Counted from the stretch's first letter, positions 9,347 through 18,795 are shown. The stretch is DNA of 64,000 bases from Candidatus Poribacteria bacterium (GCA_002709695.1 PAQF01000059.1:1-64000); one strand, 5' to 3'. The notes: generated from the letters alone by a model not told the origin. Numbers and translations are program-made.

Positions 9347-10108
9347 CTAGACCTTCACAACCAAACCATCATAGGCTAGTTGAACATTTTCGGGTAATTT
9401 CCGATTGGTTTCAGTATGCTCCACCGTATGCATCATATGCGTTAAATACGTCTTTCCAGGCCGCAACTCAGCTACAACATCCAACGATTCTGGAATGGTC
9501 ATGTGGATCCAATGTTCCGGTTCCCAACGCAATGCTCCAAGAACCAAGACATCCAAATCCTCTAACATAGCCATCGATGTGACCGGTATTTCTTTGCAAT
9601 CCGTAATGTAAGCAAACTTACCGATACGAAACCCAAAAACCTCAGTCTTGCCGTGAATAACGTGGACAGGTACAATTTCGTTACCAAAAACATCGAATGG
9701 TCCCGTAAACTCGATCAATTGGATCTGCGGAATACCAAACCCCAGATGCTGTAGTTGAAAAACATAATCAAAAACATGGCGAATACGAGCGGAGGTTTTC
9801 GGACTACAGTAACAGGGAATCGAACTTTGTTGACGTGAAGAAAACGCCCGTAAATCATCCAACCCAAACAAATGATCAGCATGGGTATGCGTATACAGAA
9901 CAGCATCTACCCGATCAACATCCCAGCGAATAGCCTGATGCCGCAAATCCGGCCCAGTATCAACCAAGACATTCTTATCACCCATCTGAATCAAGACAGA
10001 CGCGCGATCACGCTTATTTTTAGAGTCAGTTGAAGTACAAACTTCACATTTGCACGCAATCTTAGGAATACCATGCGATGTACCAGTACCCAGAAACAAG
10101 ACTTCCAT
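9347..10108 (-). CDS. MBL-fold metallo-hydrolase (PhnP / RNase Z-like)
   Basis: A 253-aa metallo-beta-lactamase-fold protein. The N-terminus FLGTGTSHGIPKIACKC resembles PhnP-type phosphodiesterases, including a Cys pair (CKCEVC) that can bind a structural zinc. The catalytic HxHxDH motif is THTHADHLFGLDD around residues 75-85, and later His and Asp positions (ITDCKE, THMMHT) are present. Members hydrolyse cyclic phosphodiesters or act as tRNase Z-like nucleases; there is no phn cluster here, so a phosphonate role is not supported. It starts just downstream of the 54-aa zinc-ribbon gene and runs into the HMA gene, so the four genes probably form one transcript with nfo. Confidence 0.85.
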   Translation of the reverse strand: MEVLFLGTGTSHGIPKIACKCEVCTSTDSKNKRDRASVLIQMGDKNVLVDTGPDLRHQAIRWDVDRVDAVLYTHTHADHLFGLDDLRAFSSRQQSSIPCYCSPKTSARIRHVFDYVFQLQHLGFGIPQIQLIEFTGPFDVFGNEIVPVHVIHGKTEVFGFRIGKFAYITDCKEIPVTSMAMLEDLDVLVLGALRWEPEHWIHMTIPESLDVVAELRPGKTYLTHMMHTVEHTETNRKLPENVQLAYDGLVVKV

Positions 10109-10123
10109 AAACCTAACTTGGAA

Positions 10124-10288
10124 CTAACCGTTTTTTGGAAACACAAAATGACATTCAGGACATTGATGACTATAAGCCCGAATCATAAAACCACACTTAG
10201 GACAAATCCGTTTGGCCTGATTTCGAAAAAAGAGAATAAAACAAAAAAAAACCAGCAGCAGCGCCAAAATCTCCCAAGGACCAATCAT
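10124..10288 (-). CDS. Small membrane zinc-ribbon protein (54 aa)
   Basis: The ATG at 10288 is preceded by AAGGTGA lying inside the end of nfo, and the stop is TAG at 10124-10126. The protein has one hydrophobic helix (about residues 6-21, WEILALLLVFFCFILFF) and then a compact zinc ribbon with two knuckles, CPKC and CPEC (Cys29, Cys32, Cys43, Cys46). The start is 3 nt after the nfo stop and the stop is 15 nt before the metallo-hydrolase start, which argues for a real translated gene in the operon. Function is unknown; such single-helix zinc ribbons are often assembly or regulatory partners. Confidence 0.75.
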   Translation of the reverse strand: MIGPWEILALLLVFFCFILFFRNQAKRICPKCGFMIRAYSHQCPECHFVFPKNG

Positions 10289-10291
10289 GAA

Positions 10292-11131
10292 TCACCTTCT
10301 CAACTCCTGGAGAACTTGCAAGTTTTGACCGTGCATTTCGTCCATCTGAGGCGTTTCAATAATCATCGGAACTGCGGAAAAACGTGGATCATTGACCAAA
10401 AGTTGGAAAGGAGTGATCCCGATATTTCCCTGACCAATATGTTCATGACGATCAACTCGGCTGTTAAACTCTGATTTGGCATCGTTGAGATGAAACGCCC
10501 GCAACCGATCTAAACCAACAACCTGGTCAAATCTATCAAATGTCCGCTGATAATCGTCTTCGGTCCGCAAATCGTAACCAGCCGCGAAAACATGGCAGGT
10601 ATCAAAACACACCCCCAACCGTTCAGGATACTTGGAATCATCAATCATCTGGCGGATATGCTCAAAGACATACCCCAAATTAGCTCCTTGACCAGCAGTA
10701 GTCTCCAGTAAAAGCATCACATCCGTCTGTTGGGTCGCCTCTAACAGGAAATCCAAACTCTGACTTAAATTCTCCAAGCCTGCAGGTTCACCAGCACCGG
10801 TGTGAGAACCTAAATGTTTAACCAAATACTTAATACCCAGCTGACAAACTAAGTCAATTTGCGCTTGAAAATGCTGACGGGACTTCTCCAAGATATCAGG
10901 TTTAGGTGACGCCAAATTGGTCAAATGAATGTCGTGGACAATAACCTCTTTAATTTGGTCAGAAGATGTCCACGCTTGACAGAAACGATCAATTTCTTCC
11001 TGAGTAAATGATTTACTTTGCCATCGGTTGGGGTTTTTGACAAAAATCTGGATAGCTGAACAGCCGAATTTTTCGCCGTTGCTGATGCTATTATGCAAAC
11101 CACCGGAAATTGAGACATGCGCACCGAGCAC
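10292..11131 (-). CDS. nfo: Endonuclease IV (AP endonuclease)
   Basis: A 279-aa protein of normal length for the family, with a TIM-barrel xylose-isomerase-like fold. It cleaves DNA 5' of abasic sites and removes 3' blocking groups in base excision repair, using three zinc ions. Family motifs are present in order: GAHVSISGGL at the N-terminus, QIFVKNPNRW, HLGSHTGAG near residue 110, FDTCHVFAAGYD near 180, and FHLNDAKSEFNSRVDRHEHIGQG near 215-235, which supply the zinc His, Asp and Glu ligands. Translation starts at GTG 11131. It is the first gene of a minus-strand group with the zinc-ribbon, MBL-fold and HMA genes. Confidence 0.96.
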   Translation of the reverse strand: MLGAHVSISGGLHNSISNGEKFGCSAIQIFVKNPNRWQSKSFTQEEIDRFCQAWTSSDQIKEVIVHDIHLTNLASPKPDILEKSRQHFQAQIDLVCQLGIKYLVKHLGSHTGAGEPAGLENLSQSLDFLLEATQQTDVMLLLETTAGQGANLGYVFEHIRQMIDDSKYPERLGVCFDTCHVFAAGYDLRTEDDYQRTFDRFDQVVGLDRLRAFHLNDAKSEFNSRVDRHEHIGQGNIGITPFQLLVNDPRFSAVPMIIETPQMDEMHGQNLQVLQELRR

Positions 11132-11239
11132 TTGAAGAATTGACCATCCTTTCTAAAACTAAAACCGAACCTCTAATGTATCACATATAAGAAACAAATT
11201 CCAACTGAATCTACCACCAAACAGAAAGACGAAAAATTA

Positions 11240-12208
11240 TCAAGTTGACATCAAATAACAAGCAACCTGATGATCTGAATCATCAACCTGATAAAGAGGC
11301 GGTTGCTGCTGAAGACATTGATCCAACCGTTGGGAACAACGCGAATAAAAGCGACAGCCACTGGCAACAGAGCTACGCATCTCTTCCTCCGGAGGAAAGA
11401 CAACTTCACCCTCCCACTTAACATCAGGATCCGGAACAGGCACAGAATCAACTAACAATTGTACATAAGGATGACGAGGCCGGTCTATTACACTGAAGGT
11501 AGCACCTTTTTCTGCTACCGACCCCTGATAGAGAACGTAAATCTGGTCACCAACCTGATAGGCCGTACTAAGATCGTGCGTAATATAAAGGAAAGAAATC
11601 CCTTTTTCCTCCTTCAGACGAAGCATGACATCCAAAATCGACGCTCTCAAGGAAGCATCTACCATTGAGACAGGTTCGTCGGCTACAATCAACCGAGGTT
11701 CAATCATGTAGGCCCTGGCCATCATAATCCGTTGGCGCTGCCCACCACTGAGTTGATGAGGATACTTCCGTAGAACATCTTGACCACGCAACCCAACAGC
11801 GTTTAAAGCTTCTTCTATCATCTGCTGCCATTCAGCCCGATTGTGATTGAGACCAAAATTTCTGATAACCTGATAAAACACATGTTGTACACGATAGAAG
11901 GGGTTATAGACGCCAAACGGATCCTGAAACACGGCCTGTACATCCCGGCGGTAATCTTTCATTTGTGCCCGAGCAGCGTGAGCGATATCCTGGCCATCAT
12001 AGATCACTTGACCAGAAGTCAGTTTGACAAAACCAAGAATTGCATTAGCTAAGGTTGTCTTTCCACTACCACTTTCTCCAGCAATAGCAGTAATAGAAGC
12101 CGGACTCTTGGGGATTTTCAGGTTAAAATCCTGCAAGGCGACAACTTCATCTTTACTTCCCCCAGATGACCCATAAATCTTGGTCGCATCACGAATTTCC
12201 AATAACAT
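11240..12208 (-). CDS. Peptide-type ABC transporter ATPase (OppF/DppF-like)
   Basis: A 322-aa ATPase. Walker A is GESGSGKTT, the signature is LSGGQRQR and Walker B ends in ADEPVSMVD; the C-terminal oligopeptide-transporter domain with clustered Cys (CRFYSRCSQRLDQC) is present. This Cys-rich tail is typical of OppD/OppF proteins and can bind an Fe-S cluster. I place the start at ATG 12208, whose A is shared with the TAA of the upstream ATPase (TAATG), so the two are translationally coupled; a longer open frame exists but reads through the neighbour. It energises uptake together with its partner ATPase. Confidence 0.93.
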   Translation of the reverse strand: MLLEIRDATKIYGSSGGSKDEVVALQDFNLKIPKSPASITAIAGESGSGKTTLANAILGFVKLTSGQVIYDGQDIAHAARAQMKDYRRDVQAVFQDPFGVYNPFYRVQHVFYQVIRNFGLNHNRAEWQQMIEEALNAVGLRGQDVLRKYPHQLSGGQRQRIMMARAYMIEPRLIVADEPVSMVDASLRASILDVMLRLKEEKGISFLYITHDLSTAYQVGDQIYVLYQGSVAEKGATFSVIDRPRHPYVQLLVDSVPVPDPDVKWEGEVVFPPEEEMRSSVASGCRFYSRCSQRLDQCLQQQPPLYQVDDSDHQVACYLMST

Positions 12209-13200
12209 TATTGATCCGCCTCGCTGGATTGATAGGCATGACATGCAACCCACTGTCCCGGTCGAACCTCTTGGGAAACCGGTTCCTGTTGGCGGCATTG
12301 ATCCATCACCAACGGACAACGCAACTGAAAAATACAACCTGGGGGAGGATGACGGGGATCATGAGTAATACCTTCGGTAACCTTGAGTGGTTTGTGCTCT
12401 TTAAGTGAGGGAACCGATTCAATCAACAACTGGGAATATGGATGAGCAGGCTGATCAAAAATATCTTTTACCAAAGCAATTTCCACAATCTTACCTGCAT
12501 ACATAACAGCAATACGATCAACCATCTGTGCCATCAACCCCATATCATGCCCAATCATAATCATTGACACACCAAGTGCTTCTTTGACTCGCAATAGCGT
12601 CTGGGCTACCACCCGCTGAACGACTACATCCAAAGCACTGGTCGATTCATCAGCAATAATAACCTGCGGACTAAGAGCAATAGCCATAGCAATACACACA
12701 CGCTGTTTCATACCACCGCTGAGTTGATGCGGATACATATGGTACACACGTTCTGGCAGACCAACCATCTGCAAAAGTTCCAGAATCCGATCTCGGATTT
12801 CTTGCTTAGAAGTTCTATCAAGATGCGCATTAATCACATCTTGAATCTGACGGTTGACCTTCATGGTCGGGTTTAAGGAATTCATGGCACCTTGCGGGAT
12901 CAGAGATAATTTTGCCCAGCGTAACTTACGCAATTCCCTTTCACTCAAATCCAACAGATTCTGACCGTCCAGCAACACCTGGCCAGACACAATGCGTCCC
13001 GGAGGAACAACCAGCTGTAAAACCCCCATAGCCGCCGTCGATTTACCACAACCAGACTCACCAACCAAACCCAACGTCTCACCTTGATACAACTGAAAAT
13101 CAACACCGTTTACAGCCAAGACATCACCAGCCGGTGTTTCGTAGTAAACACGTAAACCTTCAACTTCCAATACGACTGGCTTCTGGTTCTGATCCAACAA
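12208..13200 (-). CDS. Peptide-type ABC transporter ATPase (OppD/DppD-like)
   Basis: A 330-aa cytoplasmic ATPase. Walker A is GESGCGKST (about residue 45), the Q-loop contains IPQGAMNSLNP, the signature is LSGGMKQR, Walker B is IIADESTSALD and the switch His is IGHDM. The C-terminal OppC-type domain contains PPGCIFQLRCPLVMDQC. The start codon is TTG with a G-rich stretch (AGGGGGG) upstream, just after the permease stop at 13213. It ends in the TAATG overlap with the second ATPase. In this family D and F subunits form a heterodimer on the two permeases. Confidence 0.93.
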   Translation of the reverse strand: MLDQNQKPVVLEVEGLRVYYETPAGDVLAVNGVDFQLYQGETLGLVGESGCGKSTAAMGVLQLVVPPGRIVSGQVLLDGQNLLDLSERELRKLRWAKLSLIPQGAMNSLNPTMKVNRQIQDVINAHLDRTSKQEIRDRILELLQMVGLPERVYHMYPHQLSGGMKQRVCIAMAIALSPQVIIADESTSALDVVVQRVVAQTLLRVKEALGVSMIMIGHDMGLMAQMVDRIAVMYAGKIVEIALVKDIFDQPAHPYSQLLIESVPSLKEHKPLKVTEGITHDPRHPPPGCIFQLRCPLVMDQCRQQEPVSQEVRPGQWVACHAYQSSEADQ

Positions 13201-13212
13201 AAATCTGCCCCC

Positions 13213-14160
13213 CTACCCTGATGCTCGACGCAACCGAGGATTAGCAATTTCATCTAAACCAAGATTAATCAGGAACAAACCAATGAAGATGATTGCCAGA
13301 ACCAGCGTCGGCAACCCCCACCACCACCACATATTGCGCAACAAGGCAGAAGACTCCAAAGCCAAATATATTGTCCGCCCCAAAGTCGGCACACGCTGCG
13401 GCCCTAAACCAAGACCTTCCAAACCAACAGCCGCCAGTATAGCACCAGCGGAACTGCCAATAAAACTGGCAGCCAAATAGGGCAACAGATTGGGCATAAT
13501 TTCACCGAACATTAGACGAAAGACGGAGGCTCCGGATAAACGTGCCATCTGCACATACCCGCTTTCACGCATGCTCAAAACCTGTGCACGAATCAAACGG
13601 GTCGGAGCCGGCCAAGCAAACAAAGCCAATAAACAGGCCATCAAAGTCAAACTCACCTGAGGTATCAAAGCCTGGATGATAATTAAAACCAATAAAGAAG
13701 GTATTGTCATGGTCGTATCAGATATTAAACGAATCAGGTCATCCACCCAATTGCCAATAAAACCGGCCATAAAACCAAAGATAACACCAACACTAAGACC
13801 AAGACTGGCTGCTAAAATACCAACATATAATGAATTCGGGGCGCCAATAACCATCAAGGCCAACATATCGCAACCCCTATTTTCCGTTCCCAACGGATGT
13901 TCCCAAGTTCCCTCCTGTCCCCGTCGATTTTCAAAACCTACAGGAGGTAAATTCAGCGGAGAACTGGCTACGTAAACCAAATCCATATTCCAAAACAAAC
14001 GCCCACAAATCCCAATCAGCACAATCAAGCCAATGATTGACATCCCCGAAAGGAACTTCCAATTCAGCCAAGGAGTATCCCATCGGTTCAATCGCCCCAT
14101 TTTGGGTGTCGAAGGTCCCGGTTCCAGTGACGGACTCAAACTCACATCTATCTCGGACAA
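13213..14160 (-). CDS. ABC transporter permease, OppC/DppC-like
   Basis: A 315-aa inner-membrane permease. An N-terminal hydrophobic helix (about residues 38-55) is followed by a periplasmic loop and five further helices. The OppC hallmark HPLGTENRGCDM and the cytoplasmic EAA-type loop (YVQMARLSGASVFRLMFGEIMPN) that contacts the ATPases are both visible. The start codon is TTG, 3 nt after the DppB-like stop. With the neighbouring permease it forms the channel of the importer. Confidence 0.92.
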   Translation of the reverse strand: MSEIDVSLSPSLEPGPSTPKMGRLNRWDTPWLNWKFLSGMSIIGLIVLIGICGRLFWNMDLVYVASSPLNLPPVGFENRRGQEGTWEHPLGTENRGCDMLALMVIGAPNSLYVGILAASLGLSVGVIFGFMAGFIGNWVDDLIRLISDTTMTIPSLLVLIIIQALIPQVSLTLMACLLALFAWPAPTRLIRAQVLSMRESGYVQMARLSGASVFRLMFGEIMPNLLPYLAASFIGSSAGAILAAVGLEGLGLGPQRVPTLGRTIYLALESSALLRNMWWWWGLPTLVLAIIFIGLFLINLGLDEIANPRLRRASG

Positions 14161-14163
14161 CAG

Positions 14164-15192
14164 CTAATGGCCTTTCTCAATCGAACTGTTTGCGTAAGAA
14201 ATACGGGGATCAATGAACGGATAAATCAGATCTATAACCAAAACGGCGGTAGCAGTGGTAACAATCAAAATAAATGAAGTTCCTTGAATAACATTAAAAT
14301 CCTGATTACGAATGGCAGTGAAGATTAAAGTCCCCATACCAGGGTAGGAAAAGATATACTCAACCAAAATCTGTCCACCAACCATGGTGCCCAAGGAGAT
14401 AGCCAAGGCAGTAACCTGAGGCAAAATAGCATTACGTACCATGTAACGATACAAGGTGTAAAACGGGTTTAATCCCTTAGCTTGTGCCAAGTGCATGTAA
14501 TCCTCTCCCTCAACCGTAATCATCATGCCACGCATGCCTAAGGCCCAGTAACCGAAACTAACCAAGACAATAGAGGAAACAGGCAGAATACCATGGTAAA
14601 TAACGCTGGAGATGAACTCCCAGCTCAATTCGGGTTGCAAACCACGTCCGTAAGCCCCCCTGAGAGGAAACAGATGTAATCGAAAAGCAAAAACGTATAA
14701 CAAAAAAATAGCAGCCAAAAAACTTGGAATGGAGGTAAAAATCATGGTTACAGGAATAGTCATTTTAACAACAGACGGTGTTCTCCGCCAAGCCAACAAC
14801 GCGCCCAGAAAATTACCCAGTAGAAAGGTCACAATAATAGATACAAACAGCAACCCCAACGTCCAAGGCAATGCCCGCTTGACCATGGAACTGACGGTGG
14901 TGGGAAAAAAGGCCATCGAATACCCCATATCGAAACGCAACAAATTCCGCAAATAACGGACATATTGCGTCATCGGAGTATCATCCAGGCCAAAACGTTT
15001 CCGCCATCCTTCGATGATCTTGTCGGAGTTTTCGACGTAACCCGCTTGCTGTGACATTCGCGAAATCATAGCAGCAATCGGATCACCAGGAGCCAACCGA
15101 GGAATACAAAAAATCACCGTAGCACTGACCCAAATAGTCAAGAAATAGATACACAAGCGCCGAACCAGAGCTTTAATACTCAAACTACCCAT
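14164..15192 (-). CDS. ABC transporter permease, OppB/DppB-like
   Basis: A 342-aa permease with six predicted helices. The first is at about residues 10-30, followed by a periplasmic loop with RFGLDDTPMTQYVRYLRNLLRFDMGYSM (shown here in two parts of the motif, GLDDTP and FDMGYS). The EAA loop reads EDYMHLAQAKGLNPFYTLYR. The C-terminal region (FSYPGMGTLIFTAIRNQD) is characteristic of OppB/DppB. It lies between the binding protein and the second permease. The ligand class (peptide, nickel or oligosaccharide) cannot be assigned from the permease alone. Confidence 0.92.
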   Translation of the reverse strand: MGSLSIKALVRRLCIYFLTIWVSATVIFCIPRLAPGDPIAAMISRMSQQAGYVENSDKIIEGWRKRFGLDDTPMTQYVRYLRNLLRFDMGYSMAFFPTTVSSMVKRALPWTLGLLFVSIIVTFLLGNFLGALLAWRRTPSVVKMTIPVTMIFTSIPSFLAAIFLLYVFAFRLHLFPLRGAYGRGLQPELSWEFISSVIYHGILPVSSIVLVSFGYWALGMRGMMITVEGEDYMHLAQAKGLNPFYTLYRYMVRNAILPQVTALAISLGTMVGGQILVEYIFSYPGMGTLIFTAIRNQDFNVIQGTSFILIVTTATAVLVIDLIYPFIDPRISYANSSIEKGH

Positions 15193-15266
15193 CCCTTTAT
15201 ACTTATAGAATCACTACAAGGTAAAATTGCGATAGGCTCAAGGCTCAAGAACATGCACACAGACAA

Positions 15267-17018
15267 TCACCCATCGGTCTTTTTCAATCGATGAATAATC
15301 TGATGCGTGCTATTCCACCAAGTACAGGGATGATTATAGTTGTTCTTTTGTGTCGGCCAACCAATCCAGTAGGTAGTGTCAAAAGGCACCAGTTTTCGAG
15401 CTTGTGTAATCGGAATCACAACCTGCTCAGCTATAAAAATCTCCATAGCTTCAGAGAACAAAGGATTAATGGCTGCATCCCCCAGCGGCAGAACTCCTAT
15501 CTGTGCCACCAGCTGGCTGTATGCCTCAGCAGCTTCTCCACTCCAACGAACAAAATTATTATGGCCTGGCGACCGCTGATCAATGGGACGGAGAAACTGT
15601 TGCGTATAACGGTTCATTGAAACCCATGGTTCATTGACTGACCCACAAGCGCTCCAATCCATAACAGCTTCAAAATTACCAAACGCTTGATTTTCAGTCC
15701 AAGTAGAACCAGCAACCGAACGTGCGGTTGTCATAACCCCAGCTGTCCGAAGTTGCTCAACCACCACCTCGGCAATCCGGCGTTTCTCAATAAACCCTTC
15801 ATGTGTTTGAATATCCAAAGACAATTCCTGACCATCTTTTTGGTAAAAGCCACTGGCGTTCTTTGACCAGCCATTGGCTTCAATTAAAGCTTGTCCAGCA
15901 GCCAGATCAGCCGTCGGACTAGCCCATAAATCTTTGATGCTATCAATATAAGGCTCCATTTCTGCATACTGAACAAATATGGTTTTGGATGGCAAAGATG
16001 TACCTTCATAAGCGATTTCAACCACTTGTTGCCGGTTAATCATTAAGCTCAAGGCTCGACGCATATCAGGATTGTCCCATGGCTCAATCGTGTGGTTGAT
16101 AGATAGCTGACGCGGACACGGATCCAACCAAACATAAGGAAGTTTATCTTGCCAGGCAATGACATTCGGATTCATATCCTGAATAGCTTCAAAAGCACCC
16201 AAAGTAATATCCATAATACTGTCCAACTGACCATCAGCAGCTAGAAAAGCCCTGTTCTCTTCTGCCCCGCTGACAATCCAAACTAACCGTTTGGGAACAG
16301 GCATCTCCATAAAACCAGTCTCACTACCCCACCAGGTATCACGTCTGTCATACACAAACTCATTCTCAGTTGCCTGCACCAGCTTATAAGCTCCAGTGCC
16401 AAACGGCCACCCTTTTTCCTCATCATAAAAAGTAAAAGTAGAAGGATCTTTACCTTGCCAGACATGTTGCGGCAGCATAATGGCACTGCCACCAACCTTC
16501 ACTGAAAAGTAATCCAGCTGAAATCGAGGGTTGGGCGATTTCAGGTTGAACTGAACCGTCAGATCATCAACTTTTTCTACACTTCCAACCCATTGCTGCA
16601 TGTTAGCGGCTTCGCTAAGAGACTGTGTCTCGTCATCCAATAAGGTCTGAATGGTGAAAACAATGTCATCAGCATCAAAAACTTCACCGTCTGCCCAAGT
16701 CACACCATTACGAATCTTCAAAGTCCAGATTTTCAGACTTTGATCAGCCATAAAGCTTTCACCCAGCCAAGGCTCTATTTCACCAGTCTCATAATTCAGG
16801 ATAAAAAGCGGTTCCCATACACATTGGTGCATTCCTTGATTACGATTTGTCCCCGGAACCATCCAGTTGAAATTGAAAGGATCCGCAATGGCACTACCAT
16901 CCACATCAAAAATGACAGTATCTTCGCGCGGCACTTTGCCTGCAGCATAACCAGAAATACTACTTAACGCGACCACAACCAAAATAACGACTGCGCACAT
17001 CATGATCTTAATTTTCAT
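15267..17018 (-). CDS. ABC transporter substrate-binding protein (SBP_bac_5 family)
   Basis: A 583-aa periplasmic binding protein. I chose ATG 17018 because GGAG lies 7-10 nt upstream; a start 21 nt earlier is possible but has no ribosome site. The N-terminus MKIKIMMCAVVILVVVALSS is a Sec signal peptide with likely cleavage after GYA; no lipobox is seen. Cluster-5 features are present: WTLKIRNGVTWADGEVFDADDI, FGTGAYKL, and DPCPRQLSINHTIEPWDNPDMRRALSLMINRQ (core: MRRALSLMINR). It is first in the operon and supplies ligand to the two permeases and two ATPases downstream. The ligand is probably a peptide or oligosaccharide. Confidence 0.93.
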   Translation of the reverse strand: MKIKIMMCAVVILVVVALSSISGYAAGKVPREDTVIFDVDGSAIADPFNFNWMVPGTNRNQGMHQCVWEPLFILNYETGEIEPWLGESFMADQSLKIWTLKIRNGVTWADGEVFDADDIVFTIQTLLDDETQSLSEAANMQQWVGSVEKVDDLTVQFNLKSPNPRFQLDYFSVKVGGSAIMLPQHVWQGKDPSTFTFYDEEKGWPFGTGAYKLVQATENEFVYDRRDTWWGSETGFMEMPVPKRLVWIVSGAEENRAFLAADGQLDSIMDITLGAFEAIQDMNPNVIAWQDKLPYVWLDPCPRQLSINHTIEPWDNPDMRRALSLMINRQQVVEIAYEGTSLPSKTIFVQYAEMEPYIDSIKDLWASPTADLAAGQALIEANGWSKNASGFYQKDGQELSLDIQTHEGFIEKRRIAEVVVEQLRTAGVMTTARSVAGSTWTENQAFGNFEAVMDWSACGSVNEPWVSMNRYTQQFLRPIDQRSPGHNNFVRWSGEAAEAYSQLVAQIGVLPLGDAAINPLFSEAMEIFIAEQVVIPITQARKLVPFDTTYWIGWPTQKNNYNHPCTWWNSTHQIIHRLKKTDG

Positions 17019-17155
17019 CAGTAATAACTCCAAAAACAAATTCCCAGAAAAACATAATACACTAGCACAATAACTTTTACATTATATCAAAATAAATTCA
17101 TAATAGTCGACGAAAAGCCAAGACCATTGCCTACAAATAACATATCATACTCACA

Positions 17156-17184
17156 TTGACTATAACGAACCACTAGATTAAAAT
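17156..17184 (+). promoter_or_regulatory. Promoter of the DUF4234 gene, almost no leader
   Basis: TTGACT (17156-17161) and TAAAAT (17179-17184) are separated by 17 bp. Transcription would start about 17190-17192, only 2-4 nt before the ATG at 17194. No Shine-Dalgarno sequence is present, so the mRNA may be leaderless. Confidence 0.6.
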
Positions 17185-17193
17185 CTAAGTGTT

Positions 17194-17628
17194 ATGATAA
17201 AACGCAATCTTTTTCTCGTATGGCTACTAGCTTATGTAACCCAAGGACTATATACCTTGTTCTGGTACGTCAAAACAAAACAAGAGATGACCAATCTGGG
17301 AGAAAACATACGCCCTGCATGGATGTTAATTATTCCTATCGTCAACTGGTATTGGTTATGGGGCTATTCACAAGCAGCTTCCAAGGTCATGAATCAAAAG
17401 CTACAACCCATGACTGTCTACAAAATACTTATCAGTATCCCTATCCTTACTAACATCCTCGTCACAGGGGTGCTGCTGGCACGATCCGGCATTATTTCCA
17501 CAACACCAGACCCATCCAGAGTAAAACTCGTTTTCACCATCCTTACTTCACTCCAAGCGACAGCAATAACTATTATCCAAGCACACTTTAACCAAACAAT
17601 AGACCAGAATACAATCTCCGAAAACTAA
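17194..17628 (+). CDS. DUF4234-like small membrane protein
   Basis: A 144-aa integral membrane protein with about four hydrophobic segments. The first helix and following loop (VWLLAYVTQGLYTLFWYVKTKQEM) match the 'GIY.lyW.y' signature of DUF4234. A second repeat-like motif, PIVNWYWLWGYSQA, follows. The biochemical role of the family is not known. The gene stands alone, divergent from the ABC importer and 78 bp before the Gfo/Idh gene, and seems to be expressed from its own nearly leaderless promoter. Confidence 0.7.
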   Translation: MIKRNLFLVWLLAYVTQGLYTLFWYVKTKQEMTNLGENIRPAWMLIIPIVNWYWLWGYSQAASKVMNQKLQPMTVYKILISIPILTNILVTGVLLARSGIISTTPDPSRVKLVFTILTSLQATAITIIQAHFNQTIDQNTISEN

Positions 17629-17706
17629 ATAATAAACGAGATCAAGCCCCTTTCAAAATAGCAATAACTCTACAATTATAGACAAGTACATACAGGAGCT
17701 TAATAG

Positions 17707-18795
17707 ATGACCAAGACTTATCGTGTCGGTTTGGTTGGATGTGGCGGCATGGGACGCCATCACCTCAGAATACTCAAGGACCTACCCGAATTTGAAATTG
17801 TTGCCCTGTGCGATATTTCCCAGGAAGTTGTCGATCAAGCAGGAGACGAATATGCCGTCAAAACACGATATACCGATTTTGACCACATGTATCAGTATAG
17901 CAGTCTGGATTTGGTAACCGTAGCCACCCAAACACGCGGCCATCACGCACCAACGGTTGCAGCTTTAGAACAAGGGATTTCCGTCCTTTGTGAGAAACCA
18001 ATAGCCATAGATCTAACCGAAGCAGACCAGATGATTACAGCTGCAAAAAAATCGGGTGCCAAGTTAGCCATCAATCAACAAAACCATGTTAACCCTGGAA
18101 TCCAACAGGCAAAAACCATGGTAGCAGAAGGCGCTATTGGTAACGTGATCATGGTCCGAGGAAGAAACAAAGCTGGACGTAAAAGTGGGAACGAATTTAT
18201 GGAAATGGGTACACATGTGACAGACATGATGCTCTGTTTTGGAGGCGTCCCAACATGGTGTTCCGGCACAATCTATAACGGTAATCAACTGGCTGGTCCC
18301 AAAGATATCATGCAAGCCAAGGAGATGTCTCCAGGAGATCGCGATTCAGGGTTAGTCATGGGTACAAAAGCAATCGCCCATTACGGGTTTGACACAGGAA
18401 TCATAGGTGAGATCCACTTTATTGACTATCAACCCGGTATGAACGATAACTACGGCATAGATATTCTGGGGAGCCAAGGACAATTGGCTGTTCGAACTGC
18501 AGGTTCAGCCGGCCAAAATCTCTGGCACCTACCTCGACCAATGGAGGGAACACCAACACAACTATCAGATTGGCAACCGGTAGACCTTCCAGACAATCTA
18601 GAGAAAGAACCTGTTATTACCATGTATCAACGAATGACCCAAGCCATCGAAACAAATACTGAGCCACCAAGCAGTGGTACAGAAGGACGCTGGGCTTTCG
18701 AAATGATAATGGGGATCTACCAATCCCACCGAGAAGGACGACGCATTGAACTTCCCTTGACAAACCGCCACCATCCCTTAGAAAAATGGCATTAA
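17707..18795 (+). CDS. Gfo/Idh/MocA family NAD(P)-dependent oxidoreductase
   Basis: A 362-aa two-domain dehydrogenase. The Rossmann motif VGLVGCGGMGRHH is at residues 7-19, the family Lys motif is CEKPIAIDL near residue 98, and the catalytic region contains MEMGTHVTDMM near 170. The C-terminal alpha/beta domain is complete. AGGAG precedes the ATG. Members oxidise or reduce sugars, inositols and sugar acids, or open glycosidic bonds; the substrate here cannot be assigned. It is followed by an unrelated hydrolase gene, so no sugar operon helps to define the substrate. It is unlike the three minus-strand paralogues at 28.4-31.7 kb. Confidence 0.9.
   Translation: MTKTYRVGLVGCGGMGRHHLRILKDLPEFEIVALCDISQEVVDQAGDEYAVKTRYTDFDHMYQYSSLDLVTVATQTRGHHAPTVAALEQGISVLCEKPIAIDLTEADQMITAAKKSGAKLAINQQNHVNPGIQQAKTMVAEGAIGNVIMVRGRNKAGRKSGNEFMEMGTHVTDMMLCFGGVPTWCSGTIYNGNQLAGPKDIMQAKEMSPGDRDSGLVMGTKAIAHYGFDTGIIGEIHFIDYQPGMNDNYGIDILGSQGQLAVRTAGSAGQNLWHLPRPMEGTPTQLSDWQPVDLPDNLEKEPVITMYQRMTQAIETNTEPPSSGTEGRWAFEMIMGIYQSHREGRRIELPLTNRHHPLEKWH

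Noticed and set aside
15235-15249. Short direct repeat GGCTCAAGGCTCAAG between the ABC permease and binding protein.
   Set aside because: Only two short copies; no link to any known element.
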